From assembly GCA_003525905.1 (NCBI GenBank), contig DQIA01000037.1:618-64617 (forward strand): a DNA stretch of 64,000 bases. The letters are read 5' to 3'. Position 1 is the stretch's first letter. Every line of letters begins with the position of its first letter. The notes beneath the pieces are model-generated. The model made no database searches, was not told the DNA's origin, and saw only the letters and a program-made list of their open reading frames with translations. This document shows, one piece after another, positions 23,801 through 30,987 of the stretch. This stretch comes from Clostridiales bacterium. Lineage in GTDB: Bacteria; Bacillota; Clostridia; Oscillospirales; Oscillospiraceae. The position numbers were made by a program, and so were the translations under genes.

Positions 23801-25449
23801 TGCTCATCCGCCGCGGAGAGGCGGACGAAACGGACATCCGCACCCGTCTGCAGGGCCGCGTGACGTTTCTGGAGCTCCCGTCACAGCTCGAGGGCATCAG
23901 CTCCACGCGCATCCGCGAATCCATCGATCAGGACGTCGATATCTCCATGCTTGTCGACCCGATCGTCCAGTCCTATATCTATGAATACGACCTCTATCTC
24001 CGTTCCCCGCAGCACAAGAACGTGCTGCAGGCGCAGGAGCTGGAATTCTGCATCGTGACGGGGACGGAGGACGACCTCCCACCTGCCCTGTTCGAGCGGC
24101 TGCGCAGCACGCCGGAGCCGCTGGCCATCCTGCTGCGCAGCCGTAGGCGCCATGCGGCCGTCGGCTGGTGCTGCGGCCATACCGTGCGCCCGGCGAGCCT
24201 GTTTGCGGAGCTCGGCTCCGTCGAGGCCGCCTCGGCCGTCCGCCGCCTGACCTCCGGCAAGCTGCTGAAGCTCGACCATGTGGAGGCGGACGACGCGCAG
24301 ACGCGGCGCATGCTTGTCAATGAGCTGCTCGCCCGCAGTCTGGCATCCGACCACACATTTGCGCTGGCCCACTGCGTGGGCGAATGGCTGGAGGAGCTCG
24401 GCTTCTCCCCCGTCGAGGATGCCGAGGGACTGCTGTGCGTCGACATGCGCGCCCCCATTGTCCTCATTCAGGACGTGCTGCTGTGCATCAAAAAGCCACA
24501 CCACGATGAGCCGCAGGTGCGCGCCGCCGTAGAGTCCGCCCGGCCCCGGCTGCGCCGCGCGCTGTGCGCGCTGTATCCCGGCAGGCTCGTGCTGAGCTTC
24601 GACGCGGAGCTGCTCAACCAGTCGCTCATGTACCGCGTGCAGAAGCTCGGCGGTGTACTCGGCGCACCGGCCGGGCAGCTCGGCCGGGCCATGTGCGTGC
24701 CCTACGGCAAGATTCTCTCCGACGAGATCGTGCCGAACACCGTCACAAAGACGCTGCATGTGGACAAGACATTCGCGCCGGACGGCAGCTCGTTCTCCGT
24801 CCCGGCCTACCCCGGCTACGACACCGTGCGCAATCAGGTCCGCACCATCAAGGCCTTTCGCCGCCCGGTCATCCTCGTGGACGATCTGCTGCACAACGGT
24901 TACCGCCTCGACAAGCTCAGCCCGGTCTTTGCCGCGGAGGAGCTGGAGATCCGCACCGTCGTCGTCGGCATTCTCTCGGCGCGCGGCCGCGACCTCATGG
25001 AGGTGCAGGGGCGGCAGGTCGAGTGCGAATACTTCATCCCGAATCTGCACTACTGGGTCACGGAGAGCCTGCTGTATCCTTTCCTCGGCGGCGACAGCGT
25101 CGGCACGCCTGCGCCGGGGCGGATGCTGCCCTCCATCAACCTGATCCTGCCCTATTACTACCCGCGCCACTATGTTGGAACGACGGACGCCGCCATCCGC
25201 GACCTCAGCCGCACTGCGCTGGAGAACACGCTCTCCATCCTACACGCGCTCGAGCAGGCGCATCAGGCGCAGTTCAGCACGGCGCTGACGCTGCGCCGCC
25301 TCGGCGAGGCCCTCTACCGCCCGCGTCTGCCGGATCGCGGCCGGTCCCTGCGCTATGACCTGTCGCTTCCCGCCTCCGCCTGTCTGGAGGACGATCTGCT
25401 GCGGCTTGACCGCATCCGTATGCGAGGAGGAATGATCCATGGAGCTTAA
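20875..25449 (+). CDS. Multidomain protein: HD domain, helical repeats, nucleotidyltransferase, GNAT-like, phosphoribosyltransferase
   Basis: 1524 residues. A GTG start at 20875 is preferred because GGAGAGG lies 9 nt upstream; the ATG at 20866 touches that site. Domains seen: HD phosphohydrolase, about 150-300, with H158, CHDIGKFG (H187 D188) and HISANHSTW; alpha-helical HEAT-like repeats, about 370-850; a cytidylyl/NMN-adenylyltransferase-type domain, about 860-1042, with FFPGTFDPFSAGHKRI and ISSTRIRES; a GNAT-like region, about 1045-1190, ending LLARSLASDHTFALAHCVGE; and a type I phosphoribosyltransferase-like domain, about 1200-1430, with PRPP loop VILVDDLLHNGYR. The joint presence of NMNAT-like and PRTase domains suggests nucleotide or NAD-precursor chemistry (inference). 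The stop overlaps the next gene by 11 nt. Confidence 0.85.
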   Translation: MYFSREKLNALVPPAGLEGAAELLNGLEYDRSSVCSAVVTALRPLLARLAPEPEAGWLPALYAWLDNGLFPDPAYQAPPEAPVLAALAELLDGVLACEDAPFDMLTDLAAHGPEDGSRVADELPAFHAALHASHFVTMLRIGRELLPFDAASHTIGVHNIATLTAQCAKEAGLPVDVPLVSAAALCHDIGKFGCRGADAKRIPYLHYYYTWQWLSGHGMEHIAHISANHSTWDLEFENLPVESLLLIYADFRVRGTREGGRETVRIYSLAEAYAMILSKLADVTPEKERRYRTVYTKLRDFEAYLHSRGAATEPGPAPQRESRDPALLTQQEALDALRALTFDHAIRLMHTVSTDASFDQLLEQARGEKNTLRIRTYLELFQEYHTYMSGGNKRKLLAFLYELLLYPEGDVRRLAGQLMGSVLANSGPKYRKELPSAAPQDAAAPAMLSVLEESLGLWEQTVAQCLHPDHKISPKHAQRISNSLKAVAETLLAETEDAARLAQPLLSRLPNATDEDSFVLLDALYHTPPHAVSTLAPAADRLRALLCGPDQSRRIAALRCLRRFRAAAPEDLLQEAAVPLADDLPAVRALRGRLSGKTPAPLSESEASLLYLSNLKTAVPWVVKNAQIDLLQADALQHTGNTFHTATHLSNLLSVSEHLPVREHAGRALLTISTRLSVDQRNEIIVDLMRELENGQEQIARFIPRYLGRLLSTMPEKEIRESIDFLDGLLRSGSARAASTSLRTLGSLISALPENSVLTEHCLGLLLTGVSHYDESVHRSAMTVLCHDVIGSERLPFSLRAHCFARVSKKLLCLLAEPAPGKLTFFNRAAMLNHLYRFLVQAEVVQGGLRFPAPLPAAFFPGTFDPFSAGHKRIVQEIRALGYEVYLAVDEFSWSKRTLARLLRRRIVNMSVADQWDTYVFPNAIPINIAMPEDIARLRSCFPGRSVTLVAGCDVVCGASAYRSLRPGGVQELDHLLIRRGEADETDIRTRLQGRVTFLELPSQLEGISSTRIRESIDQDVDISMLVDPIVQSYIYEYDLYLRSPQHKNVLQAQELEFCIVTGTEDDLPPALFERLRSTPEPLAILLRSRRRHAAVGWCCGHTVRPASLFAELGSVEAASAVRRLTSGKLLKLDHVEADDAQTRRMLVNELLARSLASDHTFALAHCVGEWLEELGFSPVEDAEGLLCVDMRAPIVLIQDVLLCIKKPHHDEPQVRAAVESARPRLRRALCALYPGRLVLSFDAELLNQSLMYRVQKLGGVLGAPAGQLGRAMCVPYGKILSDEIVPNTVTKTLHVDKTFAPDGSSFSVPAYPGYDTVRNQVRTIKAFRRPVILVDDLLHNGYRLDKLSPVFAAEELEIRTVVVGILSARGRDLMEVQGRQVECEYFIPNLHYWVTESLLYPFLGGDSVGTPAPGRMLPSINLILPYYYPRHYVGTTDAAIRDLSRTALENTLSILHALEQAHQAQFSTALTLRRLGEALYRPRLPDRGRSLRYDLSLPASACLEDDLLRLDRIRMRGGMIHGA

Positions 25450-26668
25450 ACAATGGCACGGCTTCTGCCTGTGCCCGCTGGGCGGAGTCTGTCCGCCGGA
25501 TGCCGTGCCCGCAGACGCGCCGTTTTCCCCGCTGGTGTTTCTTGTCCGGCGCGATCCGCTGCGCTCCCGCGGCCTGTTTGCCGTTACCGTGCTGGACGAG
25601 GTCTTCGAGGCCGAGACGGCCGGTGTGCTGCTGCCGCCGGCGCAGGGGACGACGCCTGCCGAGCCGCTGCGCGAATTTGTGGCGGCTAACGGCGCCTGCG
25701 TGCTGAACACGGCGTTTTCCGCCGCATTCTCCGTTCTGGAGCGCTGGCACCGGAAGCGCACACAGCCGCTGCGCGTCACGCTCGTCGGGCTTGGCGATGT
25801 GGGCGGCACGCTGCTGCTGGCGCTGAAGCTGCTCGGCCGGGAGCTGGGCGAGCTGCGCATCTATGACCCGAACGCCGCGCAGTGCCGACGCTACGAGCTG
25901 GAGCTGAATCAGGTCCTTCCGCTGGACCACCCACTGCCGCCCGTCACCGTCTGCACGGAGGACACGCTGTTCGACTGCGACCTGCTGCTGTTCACGGCCT
26001 CGCGCGGCGTGCCGCCCGTCGGCTCCGGCGTGGCGGACGTGCGGCTGGCGCAATACGAAAAAAACCGCGTCATGCTGCGCAGCTATGCAGCCATGGCGCG
26101 CAAAACGCACTTCACCGGCCTGTTCTGCCAGATCTCCGATCCCGTCGACCCGCTGGCCTGCGCCGTGTTCCGTGAGAGCAACCGCAATGCCGCCGGAGAA
26201 TTTGACGGCTGCGGCCTGCTGCCGGAGCAGGTACAGGGCTTCGGCCTCGGCGTGATGGCGGCGCGCGCCCGCTGGTGTGCGCAGGAGGACGGCATCGATT
26301 TTGCAAACGGCCGCGTCTATGGTCCGCACGGCAGCGGTCTTGTCGCGGCAAACGGTCCCACGGCATATGACGAAGCGGTCTCCGCCCGGCTGACGGAGCG
26401 GACCGTGCATGCCAATCTTGAGGTACGGGCGCTCGGCTTCAAGCCGTATCTTGCCCCGGCTCTCTCCTCTGCCGCCGTGAGCATTCTGTCCCTTGTGCGC
26501 GGGCAGCCGTATGATGCCGCTCTGCCGCTCGGCGGCGTGTGGCTCGGCGCACAGCGGCGCATGACGCCGCTCGGCCCATTGCAGCGCCGCGAGCCGCTCC
26601 ACCCCGCGCTGCTTGCCCGCATCGAGGCCGCGCGGCTGGAGCTGGAGGCCTTCTGCCATGATGCCTGA
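25439..26668 (+). CDS. Lactate/malate dehydrogenase-fold protein with altered active site
   Basis: 409 residues; its ATG lies 11 nt inside the preceding gene, and GAGGAGG is just upstream. Residues 1-110 are a separate N-terminal region. The Rossmann NAD-binding motif is TLVGLGDVGGTLL (about 114-126), with acidic ELRIYDPN at the end of the second strand. ISDPVDPLA (232-240) corresponds to the TNPVD loop, and GPHG (295-298) keeps the catalytic-His motif. In GFGLGVMAARARW (267-279) the arginine is kept, but the proton-relay aspartate expected before it is Met. So an ordinary LDH or MDH activity is doubtful. It may act on another 2-hydroxyacid-like substrate or only bind NAD. Confidence 0.75.
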   Translation: MELKQWHGFCLCPLGGVCPPDAVPADAPFSPLVFLVRRDPLRSRGLFAVTVLDEVFEAETAGVLLPPAQGTTPAEPLREFVAANGACVLNTAFSAAFSVLERWHRKRTQPLRVTLVGLGDVGGTLLLALKLLGRELGELRIYDPNAAQCRRYELELNQVLPLDHPLPPVTVCTEDTLFDCDLLLFTASRGVPPVGSGVADVRLAQYEKNRVMLRSYAAMARKTHFTGLFCQISDPVDPLACAVFRESNRNAAGEFDGCGLLPEQVQGFGLGVMAARARWCAQEDGIDFANGRVYGPHGSGLVAANGPTAYDEAVSARLTERTVHANLEVRALGFKPYLAPALSSAAVSILSLVRGQPYDAALPLGGVWLGAQRRMTPLGPLQRREPLHPALLARIEAARLELEAFCHDA

Positions 26669-27731
26669 GCCGCTGACTCTCGTCTGCCCGTCGGCCGGGC
26701 CGCGCCTGAGAGACGTGATCGAGACGGCACTGTGCGACCTTCCGGTCCGCTATGCGCAGGGCGACTTGCGCGGCGCGCGCATTCTGTTTGCACTCGATGC
26801 AGGCTCAGTAGGAATGGATGAGCCGACGCTTCGCCTGCTTCGGCGGCTGCGGACCGAGCCGGGCTGTCTGGAGGGCTCCGTCTGCGGCTTCGTTGTCGGC
26901 GGAGAGACGGAGCTCTACACCAAGGCGCTGGCGCAGGATCTGGCGCTCGCCGCGAATCTCGCCGGGGCGGCCCTGCCCGGCAAGCCGCTCGTGGAGGGAA
27001 CAGGCTCCCTCTATAACCAGCACATTCTCGCCGCGCGGCGCGGCATGAGCTGGGAGGAGACATACCGTGCACGCACGAGGGAGCTGGGAGAACGCCTGCT
27101 CGCCTTTTCCCCGAAGCGCGTCGGGCGGCCGAAGCTGCTCGTGCTGCATGCCTCCGAAAGCGGCCGCTCGAGCACGCTCTGGATGGGCCGCGAGCTGAGC
27201 CGCCGCCTGAGCGGCTGCTGCAGCATTGCGGAAATTTCGCTGCGCAACGGCACAATCCACGACTGCCGCGGCTGCTCCTACAGCGCGTGCCTGCATTTTG
27301 CGCGCAGCGGCAGCTGCTTTTACGGCGGAGCCATCTCCGAGACCGTCCTGCCCGCGATCCGCGAGTGCGACGCCATGCTGTTCCTCTGCCCGAACTACAA
27401 CGATGCCGCCGGCGCAAATTTCACGGCCCTGTTCAACCGCCTGACGAGCCTGCTGCTGCAGTGCGACCTGTCGGAAAAGCAGCTCTACAGCGTCATCGTC
27501 TCCGGCTACTCCGGCGGCGATCTCGTCGCGCGCCAGCTGCTCGGTGCGATGTGCCTGAACAAGACCGTCTCGCTGCCGCCGCGCTTCTGCCTGCTGGAAA
27601 CGGCGAACGACCTGCCAACGGCGCAGGCTCTGCCGGGCATCGCCGGGCGGCTGGACGCCTTTGCCGCTGCCATGCAGCGCTCCCTGTGTCAGCCCGCCGG
27701 GAACAGCTCGGAAATTTCACCGAACGAATAG
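26658..27731 (+). CDS. Flavodoxin-fold NAD(P)H/FMN oxidoreductase
   Basis: 357 residues; ATG 26658 has GGAGG 9 nt upstream and overlaps the previous gene by 11 nt. Residues 1-160 form a domain I do not recognise (ARILFALDAGSVGMDEPTLR). The C-terminal ~190 residues are a flavodoxin-like FMN reductase: KLLVLHASESGRSSTLWMGR, Cys-rich GTIHDCRGCSYSACL then SGSCFYGG, and PNYNDAAGANFTALFNRL. The Cys spacing is like iron-sulfur flavoproteins but one cysteine short of a clear CxxCxxxxxC match. Third gene of the operon; its 3' end overlaps the convergent pdaA-like gene by 43 nt. Confidence 0.8.
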   Translation: MMPEPLTLVCPSAGPRLRDVIETALCDLPVRYAQGDLRGARILFALDAGSVGMDEPTLRLLRRLRTEPGCLEGSVCGFVVGGETELYTKALAQDLALAANLAGAALPGKPLVEGTGSLYNQHILAARRGMSWEETYRARTRELGERLLAFSPKRVGRPKLLVLHASESGRSSTLWMGRELSRRLSGCCSIAEISLRNGTIHDCRGCSYSACLHFARSGSCFYGGAISETVLPAIRECDAMLFLCPNYNDAAGANFTALFNRLTSLLLQCDLSEKQLYSVIVSGYSGGDLVARQLLGAMCLNKTVSLPPRFCLLETANDLPTAQALPGIAGRLDAFAAAMQRSLCQPAGNSSEISPNE

Positions 27732-28480
27732 CCCATCTCCTCCCAGCGCGTGAGCAGACTGTCGAGGATGGCCGCATTTGTCTGCGAGGTGCTGTGCAGC
27801 AGCACAACGGCTCCGTTGTGGATGCGCGGGATGAGCTTGGCATAGGCCTGCTCCGACGTTGGCTGATCGTCCTGCAGCCAGTCCACATAGGCAAGGCTCC
27901 AGAATACCGTGTGATAGCCGAGCTGCTGCGCCATTTCGAGATTTTTCTCGGAATAGATGCCCTGCGGCGGGCGGTAGAATCTTGCAAGCTCCTGCCCGGT
28001 CGTGTCACGGTAGAGCATCTCGAGGGACTCGAGCTCCTGCCGGAACTGCTCCATCTCCCCGATCTTCGACATGTCCCAGTGGTGGTAGGTGTGATTGCCG
28101 ACCGTATGCCCCTCCTGCGCCATGCGCCGGACGAGGTCTGGATTTCGCTCGATGTAGTTGCCGACCAGGAAGAATGCCGCCGGAGCGTGGTGCTTCTGCA
28201 GCGCATCGAGGATCTGCGCCGTGCAGCCGTTCTCATAGCCCGCGTCGAACGTGAGATAGATGCGCTTCTGCGCCGTATCGCCAAGGAAGGCCGCATCATA
28301 CTGCCGCAGCCGGTCCGCTGTGGTGTTTCCCACGGGCGGCTGGCCCTCCTGCTGGAAGCTCAGGCCCCACGAGCCAGTGGGGAGCGCCGCTGCCTGCTTG
28401 GCCGCGCCCGCGCCCGCAAGGGCCAGAATGATGCCCAGCACGAGCAGGACGGGCAGATTCCGCCGGTAAAAGTTTCGCAT
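27689..28480 (-). CDS. pdaA: PdaA-type polysaccharide deacetylase (spore cortex delta-lactam)
   Basis: 263 residues; ATG 28480 has GAGG 8 nt upstream (ATG 28486 and GTG 28489 are alternatives). One N-terminal membrane segment (VLLVLGIILALAGAGAA), then the PdaA-specific lead-in SWGLSFQQEGQPPVGNTT and YDAAFLGDT, and the NodB homology domain: IYLTFDAGYENG, zinc motif GNHTYHHWD, RPPQGIYS and LLHSTS. Canonical PdaA de-N-acetylates muramic acid so that muramic delta-lactam forms in the spore cortex. This supports an endospore-forming host. Divergent from ylxM. Confidence 0.85.
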   Translation of the reverse strand: MRNFYRRNLPVLLVLGIILALAGAGAAKQAAALPTGSWGLSFQQEGQPPVGNTTADRLRQYDAAFLGDTAQKRIYLTFDAGYENGCTAQILDALQKHHAPAAFFLVGNYIERNPDLVRRMAQEGHTVGNHTYHHWDMSKIGEMEQFRQELESLEMLYRDTTGQELARFYRPPQGIYSEKNLEMAQQLGYHTVFWSLAYVDWLQDDQPTSEQAYAKLIPRIHNGAVVLLHSTSQTNAAILDSLLTRWEEMGYSFGEISELFPAG

Positions 28481-28562
28481 GTCCATCACCTCGCCTCAGT
28501 TTATGCAGCCGCTGCCGGGAAATATGCAGGGCGCGAATTTCCCGGCTGTCAAGTTTTTTCTC

Positions 28563-28591
28563 TTGACAAGCGCACATCCGTCTGCTATAAT
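28563..28591 (+). promoter_or_regulatory. Perfect consensus sigma-A promoter of ylxM-ffh
   Basis: TTGACA (28563-28568), 17-nt spacer, TATAAT (28586-28591): all twelve consensus positions match. A second TTGACA on the minus strand (28552-28547) lies 10 nt away, facing pdaA. Confidence 0.92.
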
Positions 28592-28616
28592 ACCCAAGGT
28601 CAAGGGGGGCAGTATC

Positions 28617-28967
28617 ATGAAACAGGAAGCCTTTACCATGTCCCTGCTCTTCGACACCTACGGCGCGCTGCTGACCGAAAAGCAGCAAACCTATTTTGAC
28701 CTCTATTACAATCAGGATCTCTCGCTGGCAGAGATCGCCGAGCAGGAGGGCATTTCCCGTCAGGGCGTTCACGACGCCATCACCCGCAGCGAGGCGCTGC
28801 TCGCTTCGTTCGAGCGCGTGACCGGCTGCGTCGCCCGGGAGCAAAAGCTCCGCCATGCCCTCGCCGCGATCACCGCCGAGGCCCAGCCCCTGCTGCAGGC
28901 CGGGGATCCCGCCACCCGGCAAGGCGCCCAGCGCATCCTTGCCGCCGTTGATTCCCTGAAGGAGTAG
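28617..28967 (+). CDS. ylxM: YlxM-family helix-turn-helix protein of the SRP operon
   Basis: 116 residues; AGGGGGG upstream of ATG 28617. It carries the YlxM signature LLTEKQQTYFDLYYNQDLSL and an HTH (SLAEIAEQEGISRQGVHDAI). YlxM lies directly upstream of ffh in Firmicutes and has been linked to SRP function. The gene ends 2 nt before ffh, so it is co-translated. Confidence 0.93.
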   Translation: MKQEAFTMSLLFDTYGALLTEKQQTYFDLYYNQDLSLAEIAEQEGISRQGVHDAITRSEALLASFERVTGCVAREQKLRHALAAITAEAQPLLQAGDPATRQGAQRILAAVDSLKE

Positions 28968-28969
28968 CC

Positions 28970-30313
28970 ATGGCATTTGAAGGTCTGACCGCAAAACTGA
29001 ACGCCGCGTTCAAAAAGCTGCGCGGCAAGGGCCGCCTGTCCGAATCCGATATCAAGGAGGCCATGCGCGAGATCCGTCTTGCGCTTCTGGAGGCGGACGT
29101 CAGCTATAAAGTCGTCAAGGACTTCGTCAAGTCCGTTTCGGAGCGATGCTCCGGGCAGGACGTGATGGAGAGCCTGACCCCTGCACAGACGATCGTCAAG
29201 ATCGTCAACGAAGAGCTCATCCGTCTGATGGGCAGCGAAAACCAGCGTATTTCCATCTCCCCCAAGCCGCCGACGGTCGTTATGCTCGTCGGTCTGCAGG
29301 GCGCAGGCAAGACCACGAACGGCGCAAAGCTCGCCGGTCTGTTCAAAAAGCAGGGCAAGCGCCCGCTGCTCGTCGCCTGCGATATTTACCGCCCCGCCGC
29401 CATCAAGCAGCTGGAGGTCGTCGGCGGTCAGCTCGGCATCCCGGTGTTCCAGATGGGTCAGGAAAACCCCGTGAAGATCGCCAAGGCCGCCATCCGCCAT
29501 GCGCAGCAGCACGGCAACGACATGGTCTTCCTCGACACGGCCGGCCGCCTGCATGTGGACGAGGCCCTGATGAACGAGCTGAAGTCCATCAAGGCAGAGG
29601 TCCAGCCGAATGAGATCCTGCTCGTCGTGGACGCCATGACCGGTCAGGACGCCGTGAACGCCGCTCAGTCGTTCAACGAATGGCTGGACATCGACGGCGT
29701 GATGCTCACGAAGCTCGACGGCGATGCCCGCGGCGGCGCTGCGCTGTCCGTCAAGGCCGTCACCGGCAAGCCCATCAAGTTCATCGGAACCGGCGAAAAG
29801 CTCGACATGATCGAGCCGTTCCACCCGGAGCGTATGGCTTCTCGTATTCTCGGCATGGGCGACGTGCTCACGCTGATTGAGAAGGCCGAGCAGGCCCTCG
29901 ACCAGAAGAAGGCCGCCGAGCTCGAGCAGAAGATGCGGGCCAACAAGTTCACGCTCGCCGATTTCTACGATCAGCTCCTGCAAATTCGGAAGATGGGTCC
30001 CATGCAGGACCTGCTCGGCATGATCCCCGGCATGGGCAGCATGAAGAATGTGCAGGTCGACGAATCGGCCCTCGGCCGCGTCGAAGCCATCATTCTCTCC
30101 ATGACGCCCTATGAGCGTGAGAATCCCGCGTGCCTGAATTCCTCGCGCAAGCGCCGCATCGCGCTTGGCTGCGGTCAGAAGGTCGAGGACGTTAACCGTC
30201 TGCTCAAGCAGTTTGACCAGATGCAGCAGCTTATGAAGCAGATGAACGGCAAGGGCAAAAAGCGCAAGCTGCCCGGCAAAATGGGAGGCTTCCCCGGCTT
30301 CCCCGGTATGTGA
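28970..30313 (+). CDS. ffh: Signal recognition particle GTPase Ffh
   Basis: 447 residues. N domain helix bundle, then G domain with GLQGAGKTT (G1), DTAGRLHVDE (G3), TKLDGDARGG (G4) and FIGTGEKLDM (G5), and the methionine-rich M domain (about 300-447) with MGPMQDLLGMIPGMGSM and the RNA-binding SRKRRIALGCG segment. It binds signal peptides and 4.5S/scRNA and hands ribosomes to FtsY. Intact and of normal length. Followed by a 60-nt gap and rpsP. Confidence 0.97.
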   Translation: MAFEGLTAKLNAAFKKLRGKGRLSESDIKEAMREIRLALLEADVSYKVVKDFVKSVSERCSGQDVMESLTPAQTIVKIVNEELIRLMGSENQRISISPKPPTVVMLVGLQGAGKTTNGAKLAGLFKKQGKRPLLVACDIYRPAAIKQLEVVGGQLGIPVFQMGQENPVKIAKAAIRHAQQHGNDMVFLDTAGRLHVDEALMNELKSIKAEVQPNEILLVVDAMTGQDAVNAAQSFNEWLDIDGVMLTKLDGDARGGAALSVKAVTGKPIKFIGTGEKLDMIEPFHPERMASRILGMGDVLTLIEKAEQALDQKKAAELEQKMRANKFTLADFYDQLLQIRKMGPMQDLLGMIPGMGSMKNVQVDESALGRVEAIILSMTPYERENPACLNSSRKRRIALGCGQKVEDVNRLLKQFDQMQQLMKQMNGKGKKRKLPGKMGGFPGFPGM

Positions 30314-30373
30314 TCATTGGACCGCAACCAGGTCTGACGATATATTTTGAATTCTATTTGGAGGTGAAACCCC

Positions 30374-30613
30374 ATGGTTAAAATCAGACTGAGAAGAATG
30401 GGTGCGAAGAAGGCTCCTTACTACCGCATCATCGTTGCCGATTCCCGCAGCCCGCGCGACGGCCGCTGCATCGAAGAGATCGGCACCTATGATCCCCTGA
30501 CCGAGCCGGCCACCATCGCTGTCGACGCCGAGAAGGCCCAGCAGTGGATCAAGAACGGCGCTCAGCCGACCGACACCGTGAAGGCGCTTTTGAAAAAGGC
30601 TAACGTCCTTTGA
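30374..30613 (+). CDS. rpsP: 30S ribosomal protein S16
   Basis: 79 residues, normal S16 length: [40 protein letters not shown] and [15 protein letters not shown] are all conserved. GGAGG lies 8 nt before the ATG. In the ylxM-ffh-rpsP-khpA cluster. Confidence 0.97.
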   Translation: MVKIRLRRMGAKKAPYYRIIVADSRSPRDGRCIEEIGTYDPLTEPATIAVDAEKAQQWIKNGAQPTDTVKALLKKANVL

Positions 30614-30630
30614 TCGAGAGGGACTGCACG

Positions 30631-30861
30631 ATGAAGGAACTCTTGCTCTATGTGGCAAAGCAGCTTGTTGACGATCCCGAGGCCGTGACGGTCACGGAGC
30701 GCGAGGACGGCGAGAGCACCGTTCTGGAGCTTCACGTTGCGCCTGAGGATATGGGCAAGGTCATCGGCCGCCAGGGACGCATCGCAAAAGAGATCCGGAC
30801 CATCATCAAGGCCGTCTCCCAGCGTGACGGCAAGCGCGTCACCGTTGACATTGTGGACTGA
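30631..30861 (+). CDS. khpA: KH-domain RNA-binding protein KhpA (YlqC)
   Basis: 76 residues from ATG 30631; the upstream in-frame ATG at 30610 overlaps rpsP. The KH motif GKVIGRQGRIAKEIRTII fills most of the protein, typical of KhpA, an RNA chaperone that works with KhpB. The family usually has rimM and trmD next; here an ABC exporter follows. Confidence 0.93.
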   Translation: MKELLLYVAKQLVDDPEAVTVTEREDGESTVLELHVAPEDMGKVIGRQGRIAKEIRTIIKAVSQRDGKRVTVDIVD

Positions 30862-30903
30862 TGCAAATTCGCTCGCTGCATCCCTGCAGCGGGCATTTTG
30901 CAT
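30861..30903 (+). terminator. Stem-loop after khpA (weak terminator)
   Basis: CGCTGCA/TGCAGCG (30874-30880, 30885-30891) inside a longer ATGCAAA/TTTTGCAT pairing. It follows the khpA stop directly; the T-content after it is modest, so termination may be partial. Confidence 0.5.
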
Positions 30904-30987
30904 TTCTCCCCTTTTGCCCCGCCGGCCCGCCGGCCCGCGTGCATGCCGCTGTCGTGCACACAGACCTGTCATGGAGGAACCGCTGTT

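Noticed and set aside
23881-25170. Minus-strand open frame opposite the multidomain protein
   Set aside because: Shadow of the PRTase/GNAT part; no ribosome site or recognisable motif.
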